A DNA stretch of 27,220 nt, taken from NCBI GenBank assembly GCA_020349865.1, contig CP070700.1, forward strand, positions 3,327,731-3,354,950, in the 5' to 3' direction. This DNA comes from Desulfobacteraceae bacterium (lineage in GTDB: Bacteria > Desulfobacterota > DSM-4660 > Desulfatiglandales > Desulfatiglandaceae). Position 1 is the first letter of the stretch. The number at the start of each line of letters is the position of its first letter. The notes below the pieces were generated by a model. The model was not told the origin of the DNA. It worked only from the letters and a program-made list of their open reading frames with translations, and made no database searches. The position numbers were made by a program, and so were the translations under genes. Positions 7,520-16,204 of the stretch are shown piece after piece.

Positions 7520-7843
7520 CTAATTGCCCTTTTCGAATTCTTCTACCAGCTTTTGATATTTTTCACTAAATGCCTGAACCATATTTTCCACTCCATTTAA
7601 GGAATTTACCCGCGCACGATCATCAATCGCCTTGGCTGTTTCATACAATTCGTTAAGGCCAAGGCTTCCAGATGCACCTTTTATTGAATGTGCTTTTTCA
7701 TGGACATTTTCTGCATCTCCAGCATTAAGCGCGGCTTTCAATTGCTCCAGGTCGGAGGAGGTAGTTTCCATGTAAAGTTCAAATAATTCCTTAAAATCCT
7801 CAACATCGACTCCCATATTCTCTGGTAATTTTGTTGTTTCCAT
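7520..7843 (-). CDS. Hpt (histidine phosphotransfer) domain protein
   Basis: A free-standing 107-residue phosphotransfer protein. The hallmark AHSIKGASGSLG is intact, with the phospho-accepting His and the HxxKGxSxxLG pattern, in a four-helix-type amphipathic sequence. The frame is open further upstream (to 7906), but ATG 7843 is preferred because AAAGGA lies 9 nt before it. It would carry phosphoryl groups between a receiver and a response regulator in a phosphorelay. Its natural partner, the hybrid kinase remnant just upstream, has lost its kinase core, so the protein may now be orphaned or serve the intact kinase at 9044-12880. The frame of the HDOD remnant begins around its stop. Confidence 0.85.
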   Translation of the reverse strand: METTKLPENMGVDVEDFKELFELYMETTSSDLEQLKAALNAGDAENVHEKAHSIKGASGSLGLNELYETAKAIDDRARVNSLNGVENMVQAFSEKYQKLVEEFEKGN

Positions 7844-7915
7844 AACTTTTTTCCTTTGGTGTTTTGGGTTTTGAAATGAAATCTTCCCATAAATGATAAA
7901 GGACACTATTTAACC

Positions 7916-8584
7916 TTACAACACCCATTTCTTTATCATCTCAAAAACGATCTTTCTCTTGATCGGTTTTGTGGCATAGTCATCCATGCCTGCATCAAGA
8001 CATATCTCTCTATCACCATTCATAGCATTGGCGGTAATGGCGATTATTGGTATTTTTTGGATTGACAATTGACGATTGAACATTGACGATTGTTGTGAAG
8101 GACTACCAGTTTCCAGTTTCCAATTTCGAGTTTCAAGTTTTCTGATTTCTTTCGTGGCTTCAATGCCGTCCATCTCAGGCATCTGGATGTCCATGAAGAT
8201 AAGGGCAAAATCTTCAGGCGATTTGGTATATTTTCCAACTGCTTCTTTCCCGTTATTGGCCACCTCCACAAAATATCCAGCCTCGGTCAGCATCAACTTT
8301 ATCAGATTCTGGTTGACAGGATTATCTTCCGCCAAAAGGATACGCACAGAATGCCCCATCTTCTCTTGAACTGAATATTGAATATTTGGTGGTTTTTTTG
8401 CATCCTTGACCCCTTTTTTCACTTTGGGCTTTTCTTGTCCGTTTTCCTTTTTTTTACTTTCAATAATCTGTTCCATCATCGTATATAGTTTTTCCTTGCG
8501 AATCGGCTTGCTTAAAAAACCATCAAATACTCTCCCTTCGCATTTCTTGGCATCCTGCTCCATCGAAGAAGATAAAGCAAGCAA
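7916..8584 (-). CDS. Receiver-domain protein, C-terminal remnant of a hybrid histidine kinase
   Basis: The ORF begins with the last third of one receiver (ALSSSMEQDAKK ... FDGFLSKPIRKEKL, with the conserved Lys), then a Lys-rich linker, then a full second receiver: acidic pair E86/D87 (ILLAEDNPVNQ), phospho-acceptor Asp132 (FMDIQMPEMDG), Thr184 (AITAN) and Lys206 (TKPIK). This is the usual tail of a PAS-kinase-receiver-receiver protein. There is no proper start: the open frame enters from a deletion junction near 8600, and TTG 8584 or ATG 8563 are only formal starts. Between the D and T/K motifs about 27 residues (151-177) are repeat-derived. It could still act as a stand-alone receiver with the downstream Hpt, or be a pseudogene fragment. 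Confidence 0.65.
   Translation of the reverse strand: MLALSSSMEQDAKKCEGRVFDGFLSKPIRKEKLYTMMEQIIESKKKENGQEKPKVKKGVKDAKKPPNIQYSVQEKMGHSVRILLAEDNPVNQNLIKLMLTEAGYFVEVANNGKEAVGKYTKSPEDFALIFMDIQMPEMDGIEATKEIRKLETRNWKLETGSPSQQSSMFNRQLSIQKIPIIAITANAMNGDREICLDAGMDDYATKPIKRKIVFEMIKKWVL
8056..8140. repeat. Short repeats inserted within the receiver coding sequence
   Basis: Two repeat types sit side by side in the coding region. TGACGATTG occurs twice (8070-8078, 8084-8092) within ATTGACAATTGACGATTGAA-like sequence, and TTTCGAGTTTCAAGTTT lies at 8124-8140 preceded by CAGTTTCCAGTTTC. In the protein they read KLETRNWKLETG and SMFNRQLSIQ. The second type recurs in non-coding DNA at 13761-13777 and, in variant form, at 24258-24277, showing that it is a dispersed repeat. 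Confidence 0.7.
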
Positions 8585-9055
8585 AGGAAGACTTGGGAAT
8601 GACGATTGCCGATTTCTCTAAGTGCATCCTGCATCCACTTTTTCTCGGTATTGTTTACAAAACTTTCAACAAGGCACTGCCAACCATTTAATTTCATCGG
8701 AATCACTGTTTTAATTATAGATACTTTATAACCGGAAGCATTAAGCAGCTCGTGTTCAGAGTTATCCACAGATTGTCATTGGTCAGTGATGGGACACCTG
8801 CCTTTTTCAGCTGGGCAAATGAACCTATGGCAGATTCTTCCAAGGATCCTCTCTTCGGGAACACCAAACATCTTTACAGCCATGGGATTTATTTCAACAA
8901 CTTCATGATTTTCCGCATCAATTATAGCGATCCCAATCTGCAAATGATCCCATATCATTTTTTGCCGCTGTTTACTTGCTTTCAGCGCTTACTCCACATG
9001 TTTTTGCTCGGTAATATCTCTCATGAGGGCCAACACTTTCTCCTCACGCAAGTTC
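8585..9055 (-). pseudogene. PAS-domain portion of a decayed hybrid histidine kinase
   Basis: One continuous minus-strand frame with two nonsense codons. It reads LREEKVLALMRDITEQKHVE-stop-ALKASKQRQKMIWDHLQIGIAIIDAE ... HRFICPAEKGRCPITDQ-stop-QSVDNSEHELL ... LNGWQCLVESFVNNTEKKWMQDALREIG. The TAA is at 8989-8991 by my count and the TGA at 8776-8778. Both fit single G-to-T changes (GAA to TAA, GGA to TGA), since the PAS family usually has a Gly at the second site. The 5' side joins the kinase gene at 9044 almost exactly at that gene's stop. The 3' side jumps, out of frame, to the end of a receiver near 8600, so HisKA, HATPase and part of a receiver are deleted. Non-functional as a kinase. Confidence 0.75.
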
Positions 9056-12000
9056 CAGTACCCGATTGATAGTTTCTGCCATCTCTCTTATTACAATAGG
9101 CTTCATGACCAACCCGCCGATACCCACGGCCCTGGCCTTATCTGCATCGGTTGTGTCACTGAATCCGGTACAAAGAATGATGGGAATATCAGGTCTGATC
9201 CCCTTTATTTCTTGGGCAAGATCAAAACCTGTCATCTGAGGCATGGTTTTGTCGGTTATGACCAGGTCGAATTTGTCAGGATTGTTCCGGAAAGCCTCAA
9301 GCGCTTCAAGACTGCTTGTCCTGGTAAAAACCTTATGCCCAAGGTGTTCAAGCATCTTTTTGCCTATATCTACCAAGGCAGGTTCATCATCCACGAAGAA
9401 AATCCGTTGATGCCCTGTAGGAATGATTTCTGAGGTTTGCTTTTCTTGCGCAACCTCTTTTTCAATGGCAGGAAAGTAGATACTAAAGGTGGAACCTCTA
9501 CCCGCCTCGCTATAAACCGCGATCGCACCTCCGTGGCTTTTCACAATACCGTGTACAACGGACAATCCCAGCCCTGTCCCCTCCCCCTTTTCCTTGGTGG
9601 TAAAATAAGGATCAAAGATACGTTCCATCACCTCATTAGACATGCCACAGCCGGTATCACTTACGGTCAGTCTTACGTAGGGTCCAGGACTCAATTCGAT
9701 TTGGGCAGGGGACCTGGAAAGGCTTACGTCCTGAGGGTATTCTGGATTCGGGATTTCAGGTTTTTCAGATTCCGCATTCAGAAATCTACGCTCCTGATTT
9801 CCGACTGCCACATTCTTAATCCCGACTTCCAACACACCTCCGTTATTATTCATGGCCTGGGCCGCATTAGTGCAGAGGTTCATTAATATCTGATGAATCT
9901 GGGTGGGATCCGCTAACACAATACCCAGATCTGATTCAATGTTCCGACGGATCTCAATTGTTGAGGGTAGCGATGCCCTCATAAGCTTGAGAGCCTCCTT
10001 GACGATGTGAGTTATCTGCATGGGTTTTCTTTCCTGGTCCCCCTGCCGGCTGAACGCAAGAATCTGTTGTACCAGATCTTTTGCACGGCGGCCTGCGTTG
10101 AGCACTTCCCTCAGATTGTTCCGCGTCTTAGATCCCTCTGGCATGTCATATTCGGCCAGTTCAGTGTAACCAATAATAGCGCTAAGGATATTGTTGAAGT
10201 CATGGGCAATGCCTCCGGCCAAGGTTCCTATGGCTTCCATTTTTTGGGCTTGACGAAGTTTCCCCTCTAATTTGATTTCCTCTGTCACATCCCGTTTGAC
10301 TGCGACAAAGTTGATGATCTCACCTGAGGCATTCTTGATGGGCGAGATAGTTGCTTCTTCCTCGTAAAGTCTGCCATCCATTTTTTTATTTATAAGATGC
10401 CCTTTCCACACCCTCCCACTTGTTATGGTATCCCACATATCTGCATAAAACTCTTTGCCGAGTTTGTCACTCTTGAGGATTTTTGAGTTTTGCCCAACAG
10501 CTTCTTGCCGGCTGTAACCCGTAATGTATTCAAAAGCCGGGTTGACATACTGGATTGTCCCGTGTCTATCGGTTATGACCACACTTTCTGCGGCCTGTTC
10601 TATAGCAGTGGCCAGACGAATACGCTCTTCCTCTGCCCGTTTCCGCTCTGCGATATCCCTGATTACAGCGATATATCCTTCTATCGTTCCATCAAACGAA
10701 CGTAATGGCGATGTCACTGACTCCACCGGAAAAATAGTGCCGTCCTTCCGCATAAACTCCCATTCGGTCCTGAAGTAGCCATGCTTATCAATAACAGGAT
10801 AGGCAGTCCGTTCAAACACATCGTAACTTTCCTCAGAAGGATGGATGATCCTTATTGATCTTCCATTAATTTCCCCTTTCCTATAGCCAAAAAGACCCAG
10901 AAAGGCCTTATTAAAGTGGACTAAGTTCCTTTCTTTGTCCATCATCAGGATTGCGTCAGTAGAACTCTCTACCAGCGTCCGGTATCTTGATTCAGATTCT
11001 TTAAGCGCTTCTTCCGCCTGCTTGCGTTCGGTGATATCTTCTAAGCTCCCCTCCTGATAGATCATTCGGCCGATGGCATCTCGGACGGCTCTCACCCTAT
11101 CCCGCACATAGATGACCGTGGCATCGCGTTTACGAACACGCAGTTCGAAATCATGCACGACACCTTGCCTCTCCAGCAGGGCATGTGTGCGATCACGATC
11201 CTCGGGATGAACAATGTCTTTCGTGTTGACCTTTTTTAGTGTTTGCAGATCCGGGTAGCCCAGTAGCTGTATTAAGGCCGGGTTTGCATCCAGGATCTCC
11301 CCCTCCATCGTGGTTCGGTAAAGTCCCACAGGGACAGCTTCAAACAGTTTGCGATACTTAGTTTCGGCTTTTATTAGCGCTTCCTCAGCCAGCTTCCGCT
11401 CGGTGATGTCTTTATCAACTCCCCGGTAGCCGAATATCTCTCCTTGTTTGTTTAACATTGGAACGGCATTGGTGAGGAGGCAAACCCGTTTTCCTTCTTT
11501 TGTAATGTTCCAGTTCTCCAAATCAATAATCGGTTTCTTTTCACGAGCAACTATTCTGAAAAACTCTCTGATTCTCTCTGCTTCGTCTTCTGGCATTAGT
11601 TCGAAGGGTGTTTTCCCGATAAGCTCTTCACAATCATATCCAAGAATTTCCTTAGCACTTTCTGAAGCAAATGTGTATTTCCCGTCTTTGTCAACTTCCC
11701 AAACCCAGTCCGCCATACTGTATGAGATATCCCTAAAACGCTCCTCACTCTCCCGCAGCGCCTCTTCTACTTGCTTTCGCTCTTCGACTTCTTTCTGCAA
11801 TTTTACATGTGATCCCTTAATACCTCGGTTGAGTCTTAGAATATAAATAACGGCCCCCGCCAGTATTACAAAAAGAATGACGATTGCTAACATCCACTCC
11901 CGGTACTTTTTGAAAACAGCTGTGAACGTTATTTTGCCCAGATCCCTGTAAGGCCCGACCTTCAGCTCCCTTAGACATTCATGTACTGATTGATAGTTCA

Positions 12001-12880
12001 AAGGAATGGTCCAACCGGCACATCTTGCCGCCTTTGCAGCAGGAGAGCTCTTAGGCATTTCAAGCAATGCCGTTGCAACCTTTTCTGCCAGTTCATCAGG
12101 CGTGTGTTTGACTCTTGCAAAAGGCCATTCCGGATAAGATCGGGTTGAGTGTAAAAAAGGCAAATGAATCATATCACCTTCATGTTCATGGATCACAAGA
12201 AAGTCTGCAAGATTTATCTTCCCTTCGATTTTCATATTCTCTAATGTATCCGTTCTTACAGTACCGGCATCCACTTTGCCATCCCTGACCGCATAGACAA
12301 CCGTGTCGTGCGTGCCTCCGAATCTTAGCTCTTTGAAATCGCGATGGGGATCAATATTATTTTCTTTAAACTCCCTCCAAGCCATTATCCAGCCACCAAA
12401 GGACGTTTCCTTCACGGCCATGAAGCTTTTGCCTTTAAGGTCACTCAGGTGTAGCATGTCGCTCCGATTGGCCCTGCAAAAAACTACTCCACAATATTTT
12501 GTGTGCGCGTCGTCAAGGCTATGGTTTTTCAACGTCGCAATCCGGTTTACCCCGTACAGGCTTTCCAGTTCCACGTAAACAGAAGGATTTGCCAGGACAA
12601 AATCGATTGTTCCGTGTTCAACAAATGAGAAAGCCCCATCAGAATCGATCGGTACAATCACAAAAGTACTGCCCGGGATCTTAGCTGTCAGGTATTCGGC
12701 CGTAGGCGTCCACTTCTCCGTGCACCGAACAATTCCCCTTTTCGCCAGGACCCCAATTTTCACTGGTGGATTATCTGCAAAGGAGAAATGAGAAGGCACC
12801 AAGATAAGCAGTGAAACAATGAACGCAGCAGCGATGCCAAATCGTTCAATCAGCGTTTTTTTTCTAACGGATCTTGTCAT
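9044..12880 (-). CDS. Hybrid sensor histidine kinase with PhnD-like periplasmic domain and four PAS domains
   Basis: A 1278-residue membrane kinase. In order: signal/TM segment ~14-35; periplasmic PhnD/phosphonate-binding-like domain ~38-310; TM ~329-350; PAS domains ~375-495, ~503-617, ~628-745 and ~752-868; HisKA with phospho-His893 in GGIAHDFNN; HATPase with NLCTNAAQAM, DTGCGM and GTGLGLSVV; receiver ~1158-1275 with D1164/D1165, phospho-acceptor D1210 and K1260. The PhnD-like module suggests sensing a small ligand in the periplasm; which ligand is unknown. An extra stretch at ~1030-1062 (NAESEKPEIPNPEYP) sits in the HATPase loop. Its start lies within the end of the upstream regulator (17 bp overlap), so the two are co-translated. 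The stop at 9044 is where the decayed PAS sequence begins. No output domain beyond the receiver, so it needs a separate partner. Confidence 0.92.
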   Translation of the reverse strand: MTRSVRKKTLIERFGIAAAFIVSLLILVPSHFSFADNPPVKIGVLAKRGIVRCTEKWTPTAEYLTAKIPGSTFVIVPIDSDGAFSFVEHGTIDFVLANPSVYVELESLYGVNRIATLKNHSLDDAHTKYCGVVFCRANRSDMLHLSDLKGKSFMAVKETSFGGWIMAWREFKENNIDPHRDFKELRFGGTHDTVVYAVRDGKVDAGTVRTDTLENMKIEGKINLADFLVIHEHEGDMIHLPFLHSTRSYPEWPFARVKHTPDELAEKVATALLEMPKSSPAAKAARCAGWTIPLNYQSVHECLRELKVGPYRDLGKITFTAVFKKYREWMLAIVILFVILAGAVIYILRLNRGIKGSHVKLQKEVEERKQVEEALRESEERFRDISYSMADWVWEVDKDGKYTFASESAKEILGYDCEELIGKTPFELMPEDEAERIREFFRIVAREKKPIIDLENWNITKEGKRVCLLTNAVPMLNKQGEIFGYRGVDKDITERKLAEEALIKAETKYRKLFEAVPVGLYRTTMEGEILDANPALIQLLGYPDLQTLKKVNTKDIVHPEDRDRTHALLERQGVVHDFELRVRKRDATVIYVRDRVRAVRDAIGRMIYQEGSLEDITERKQAEEALKESESRYRTLVESSTDAILMMDKERNLVHFNKAFLGLFGYRKGEINGRSIRIIHPSEESYDVFERTAYPVIDKHGYFRTEWEFMRKDGTIFPVESVTSPLRSFDGTIEGYIAVIRDIAERKRAEEERIRLATAIEQAAESVVITDRHGTIQYVNPAFEYITGYSRQEAVGQNSKILKSDKLGKEFYADMWDTITSGRVWKGHLINKKMDGRLYEEEATISPIKNASGEIINFVAVKRDVTEEIKLEGKLRQAQKMEAIGTLAGGIAHDFNNILSAIIGYTELAEYDMPEGSKTRNNLREVLNAGRRAKDLVQQILAFSRQGDQERKPMQITHIVKEALKLMRASLPSTIEIRRNIESDLGIVLADPTQIHQILMNLCTNAAQAMNNNGGVLEVGIKNVAVGNQERRFLNAESEKPEIPNPEYPQDVSLSRSPAQIELSPGPYVRLTVSDTGCGMSNEVMERIFDPYFTTKEKGEGTGLGLSVVHGIVKSHGGAIAVYSEAGRGSTFSIYFPAIEKEVAQEKQTSEIIPTGHQRIFFVDDEPALVDIGKKMLEHLGHKVFTRTSSLEALEAFRNNPDKFDLVITDKTMPQMTGFDLAQEIKGIRPDIPIILCTGFSDTTDADKARAVGIGGLVMKPIVIREMAETINRVLELA

Positions 12881-13619
12881 CTTTGTCTCTTTTCAAATCT
12901 TCCGCCACAGCCAACCACGTATTGGATGGATTTGCCAAAGGACTTATGGTCAGATAAACCTCTATTTTCTCTCCACTTCTGGGGCTTAAGGCTGCCAGGT
13001 ATCTGTCAGGTACAGTTGGATCACCTTGAACACGTCTCTTGTTATAACTTATGACTGTCTTTAAAGATTCGGAATGAATGAACTCTTCTATTCCAACCCC
13101 GATGAGATCACCCACACAAAGTCCGCATAAGCCTGCCCAGGCTTTGTTTCCAGACCACAGGTAAAGATCCTTGTATATTGCTGCCGGTTTATCAATCTGA
13201 TGAATAAAAGCCAGACGCGGCCCGTAGTATTCGCCAAAATAATGGCACTCATGGCAGTGAATGCCGCACTTGTTATCTTTTACAGTGAAACATTCGCTGA
13301 TTTGATAGGTGAACACGCTGCAATGCTCGCATCTTTTTCCGTGAGAATGATTTACCCAGTATTCCCAACATCGCCTGATGGGTCTAAACGGTTGAGGATA
13401 CACACCTCCCACCTGTTCTAACAGGAATTGAGGTACGGGGTGCCCTTCAGATTTCAAAAAAAGCACCAGTTCATCAATTGAAACCATATATTTGTTTCCG
13501 GAACGATGGGCTGGGAGGGATTTTTTGGCAATCCAATAAGAAACAGTGCTCCTGGCAACACCGCATATTTCAACGATGTCCATAACCGAAATATTTGGAA
13601 GACGTTGATTCATTTCCAT
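12864..13619 (-). CDS. HTH DNA-binding protein with Cys-rich module and probable PAS-like C-terminus
   Basis: About 251 residues. The N-terminus (~8-56) is a helix-turn-helix of the excisionase/MerR-like type: VMDIVEICGVARSTVSYWIAKK followed by a GNKYMVSIDELVLFL wing. The middle holds seven cysteines in about 42 residues (C84, C97, C100, C110, C118, C122, C125 from ATG 13619), including RCEHC and CGIHCHEC, suggesting a zinc or iron-sulfur site. The C-terminus (~140-245: KDLYLWSGNKAWAGL...GVGIEEFI...VYLTISPLANP) looks like a degenerate PAS domain. Start is uncertain: TTG 13631, ATG 13619 and ATG 13613 are all possible, with no strong ribosome site. It overlaps the kinase start by 17 bp. The pair may be a redox- or metal-modulated regulatory unit; that is inference. 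I do not recognise a named family for the whole protein. Confidence 0.75.
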   Translation of the reverse strand: MEMNQRLPNISVMDIVEICGVARSTVSYWIAKKSLPAHRSGNKYMVSIDELVLFLKSEGHPVPQFLLEQVGGVYPQPFRPIRRCWEYWVNHSHGKRCEHCSVFTYQISECFTVKDNKCGIHCHECHYFGEYYGPRLAFIHQIDKPAAIYKDLYLWSGNKAWAGLCGLCVGDLIGVGIEEFIHSESLKTVISYNKRRVQGDPTVPDRYLAALSPRSGEKIEVYLTISPLANPSNTWLAVAEDLKRDKDDKIR

Positions 13620-13689
13620 ATCCAACGCCAATATCGGTCATTTTTGGAAAAACTTTAGAATATTTGGCAGATCGTAGGAGGTTAATTAG

Positions 13690-13790
13690 ATAAGTGGTTG
13701 AGTGGTCGAATGGTTGAGTTGTGGGACACTGATTACTGGTTGCTCATTGCCGGTTTCCAGTTTCGAGTTTCAAGTTTCCAGTTTCATGAG
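13690..13790. repeat. Tandem short repeats between the regulator and the penicillin-binding protein genes
   Basis: The 185 bp gap 13632-13816 holds GTGGTTGAGTGGTCGAATGGTTGAG (about 13692-13716, read as an imperfect repeat of GGTTGAGTGGT) and then CCGGTTTCCAGTTTCGAG... with TTTCGAGTTTCAAGTTT at 13761-13777. The latter 17-mer is identical to 8124-8140 inside the receiver gene. No gene or clear terminator is visible here. Confidence 0.65.
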
Positions 13791-13816
13791 CTTCACTTTA
13801 GATCACTTTCGACACT

Positions 13817-16204
13817 TTAACTGCCATGATCCATGTCGAACTGAAAAAACTGGCCGGACTTGGCGGATTTTGGTTTGGGTGAATATTCCGTTGGCGCGGT
13901 TCCCTCCTTAAAGGTTTGAAGTACGGTTTTTTCCGAATCAGGGCCAGCCAAAAGACCAGTGACTGAGTCAATCTTCGCAAAGACGACCCCATCGGGAGCC
14001 TGGAAGTCAATCACCGGCAAGCCCTTCAAGACATGGGACATAAAATAAAGCCATAAAGGACTGGCCGCTCTTGATCCTGTTTCACCTTTTCCCATAGCCT
14101 TTTGATCATCATAACCTACCCAAACCCCTGTTACGAGTTCAGGCGTGTACCCCATAAACCAGGCATCCCTCAGATTGTTGGTGGTTCCTGTTTTACCGGC
14201 GGCCGGCCTTTGCAACGCCTTGATTCTCCACCCTGTCCCTTCTTGTATAACTGCCTTTAAAAGGTCAGTCATCACATAGGCGGTTTCATTTGAAATAACT
14301 TCGGTAGCCTCTGGCTGATTCTCCTCAATTGTTTGTCCGCTTCGGTCTACAATTCGTCTAATAAATATGGGTTTAACCAACAGGCCTCCATTGGCAAATA
14401 CCGAATAGGCCCTGGTAAGCTCCATCAACGAAGTACCTGATGAACCAAGGGCCAGGGATAGATCAGGGCTCAATGGTGATGCGATACCCATTTTCTTTGC
14501 ATAATCAATGGCGTATTCAACCCCGATCTTTTTTAGTATCTTTATTGTGATGACATTTCTGGACTTGGCAAGGGCCGTCCTGAATAATGTGGGTCCGAAA
14601 AATTTTCCTTTGTAGTTCTTCGGTTTCCAGACTTCCTCGTCAGGAATCTGGTCAGATATATACGGAGCATCGATAATAACCTCCGCAGGGCTCATGCCCC
14701 AATCCAGAGCCGCAGCATATATAATCGGTTTAAAGGCAGATCCTGGCTGGCGTCTGGATTGAACCGCCCTGTCAAACTGGCTGATCCCAAAATCTCTTCC
14801 GCCAACCATTGCCTTTACCTCGCCGGTCTCTGGAGTCATGCTGAAAAGGGCCCCCTGGACCTCTGGGATTTGCTCCAAAGAAACCTCCCAGGTTAAGCCC
14901 GTCCGCTCATGCCTCGCAGTGGCAGGAGGCGGTGGCGCACTCGCTTCTTTGATAATACGAACAAGGATAACATCTCCCTGTCTTAGTACCTGTGACGGCT
15001 TCTTCACACTTGTCTCGTAATAAGCAACCTCTGGGTCGGGTTTTCTTGCCCATTTCATATTGGAAAGTGGAAGTCGGGCCAGGTGTTCACCGATGCGAAC
15101 CAGTACTTCCTTTCTTTCGTCGCTTACCTCTTCAACGAGCCCTTCAACCATTGAATCCATTTTAGGCGGCGATGAAGTAAATTTTTTTAAAGCCTCTGTC
15201 TTAAAATCAGTAATTTCATCAGGAACAATGCGTTTTACAGGGCCCCTATACCCCTCCCTTTTGTCCAGTTCAAATAGGCCTTTTTTAGCGGCTTCCATGG
15301 CTATATGCTGCATTCTGAGATTCAGGGTAGTATAGACCCTAAGGCCCCCGCGGTATAAGAGGTCCTTACCGTATTTTCCCAAAAGATATCGGCGTACATG
15401 TTCTGTGAAGTAGGGTGCCTTTAAAAATGTATCTTCTGAGGTGATCTGAAGGTTAAGCTGGGTTTCCAATGCATCGGTGAGCTGCTCCCTTGTAATGTAA
15501 CCTTCCTCAGACATTCGTTCCAGGACATACTTCTGTCTTGCTCTTGCACGATCAAAATGAAGCACGGGTGAGTATCTGGTGGGCGCCTGGGGTAGACCTG
15601 CTAAAAGTGCAGACTCAGCAAGAACCAGGTCTTTCGCAGATTTGTTGAAATAGGTGCGCGCCGCCGCTTCCACCCCATAAGCCCCTTTTCCAAGGTAAAT
15701 CTGATTCAAGTAAAGGAAAAGAATCCTGTTTTTTGAAAAATTCTTTTCTATCTGCATTGAAAGAAGTGCTTCCCTCGCCTTTCTTCGATATGTCCTTTCT
15801 GTGTTCTTAAGCAGCAAGGACCTTGTTACTTGTTGTGTTATGGTACTTCCGCCCTGCTCTATTTTCCCTGCTGCCAGATTCTTATAAAAGGCCCGGATGA
15901 TGCCCAGGAGGTCAACTCCTTCGTGCTCAAAAAATCGTGCATCCTCTGCAGCAACAAATGCCTGGATCAAATGCGGTGGTAGCTGGTTGACCGGGACAAC
16001 AATCCTCTTTTCCTCCCAGAATCTGCCAATCACCTCTCCGTCGTCGCTGAAGACTTCCGTGATAAGAGAAGGTCTGTATTCTTTGAGCGAGCCGATATAT
16101 GGAAGGTTGCTGGACCAGATATACCAGAAATAACCACCAACACATGCACCAAAGAAAAGCACTACTAAGAAACACCAAATTGTGAATTTAAAAAATCTTT
16201 TCAC
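13817..16204 (-). CDS. mrcA: Penicillin-binding protein 1A-type, bifunctional peptidoglycan glycosyltransferase/transpeptidase
   Basis: A 795-residue class A PBP. N-terminal TM ~7-28. The GT51 glycosyltransferase has EDARFFEHEG (~87-96, catalytic Glu) and GGSTITQQVTRSLLL (~118-132). The transpeptidase has the SxxK serine Ser489/Lys492 (QPGSAFKP), SRN at 548-550 and KTG at 671-673 (AAGKTGTTNNLRDAWF). The region between the two domains (~320-430) is the OB-like insert typical of PBP1A. It polymerises and crosslinks peptidoglycan on the outer face of the inner membrane. The start is GTG at 16204, overlapping the comM stop by 4 bp (GTGA), so the two genes are translationally coupled. All key residues are present. 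Confidence 0.95.
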   Translation of the reverse strand: MKRFFKFTIWCFLVVLFFGACVGGYFWYIWSSNLPYIGSLKEYRPSLITEVFSDDGEVIGRFWEEKRIVVPVNQLPPHLIQAFVAAEDARFFEHEGVDLLGIIRAFYKNLAAGKIEQGGSTITQQVTRSLLLKNTERTYRRKAREALLSMQIEKNFSKNRILFLYLNQIYLGKGAYGVEAAARTYFNKSAKDLVLAESALLAGLPQAPTRYSPVLHFDRARARQKYVLERMSEEGYITREQLTDALETQLNLQITSEDTFLKAPYFTEHVRRYLLGKYGKDLLYRGGLRVYTTLNLRMQHIAMEAAKKGLFELDKREGYRGPVKRIVPDEITDFKTEALKKFTSSPPKMDSMVEGLVEEVSDERKEVLVRIGEHLARLPLSNMKWARKPDPEVAYYETSVKKPSQVLRQGDVILVRIIKEASAPPPPATARHERTGLTWEVSLEQIPEVQGALFSMTPETGEVKAMVGGRDFGISQFDRAVQSRRQPGSAFKPIIYAAALDWGMSPAEVIIDAPYISDQIPDEEVWKPKNYKGKFFGPTLFRTALAKSRNVITIKILKKIGVEYAIDYAKKMGIASPLSPDLSLALGSSGTSLMELTRAYSVFANGGLLVKPIFIRRIVDRSGQTIEENQPEATEVISNETAYVMTDLLKAVIQEGTGWRIKALQRPAAGKTGTTNNLRDAWFMGYTPELVTGVWVGYDDQKAMGKGETGSRAASPLWLYFMSHVLKGLPVIDFQAPDGVVFAKIDSVTGLLAGPDSEKTVLQTFKEGTAPTEYSPKPKSAKSGQFFQFDMDHGS

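Noticed and set aside
8776..8778. In-frame TGA as a possible selenocysteine codon
   Set aside because: The site is normally a Gly in this PAS family, a second stop (TAA) lies upstream in the same frame, and no SECIS-like hairpin is evident right after it. Decay is simpler.
9044..13619. Kinase/regulator pair as a phosphonate uptake system
   Set aside because: The PhnD-like domain is fused to a kinase and no ABC transporter or phosphonate genes are nearby; a sensor role is more likely, ligand unknown.
13690..13790. Possible CRISPR-like repeats
   Set aside because: Repeat units are short, adjacent, degenerate and without regular unique spacers; no cas genes nearby.
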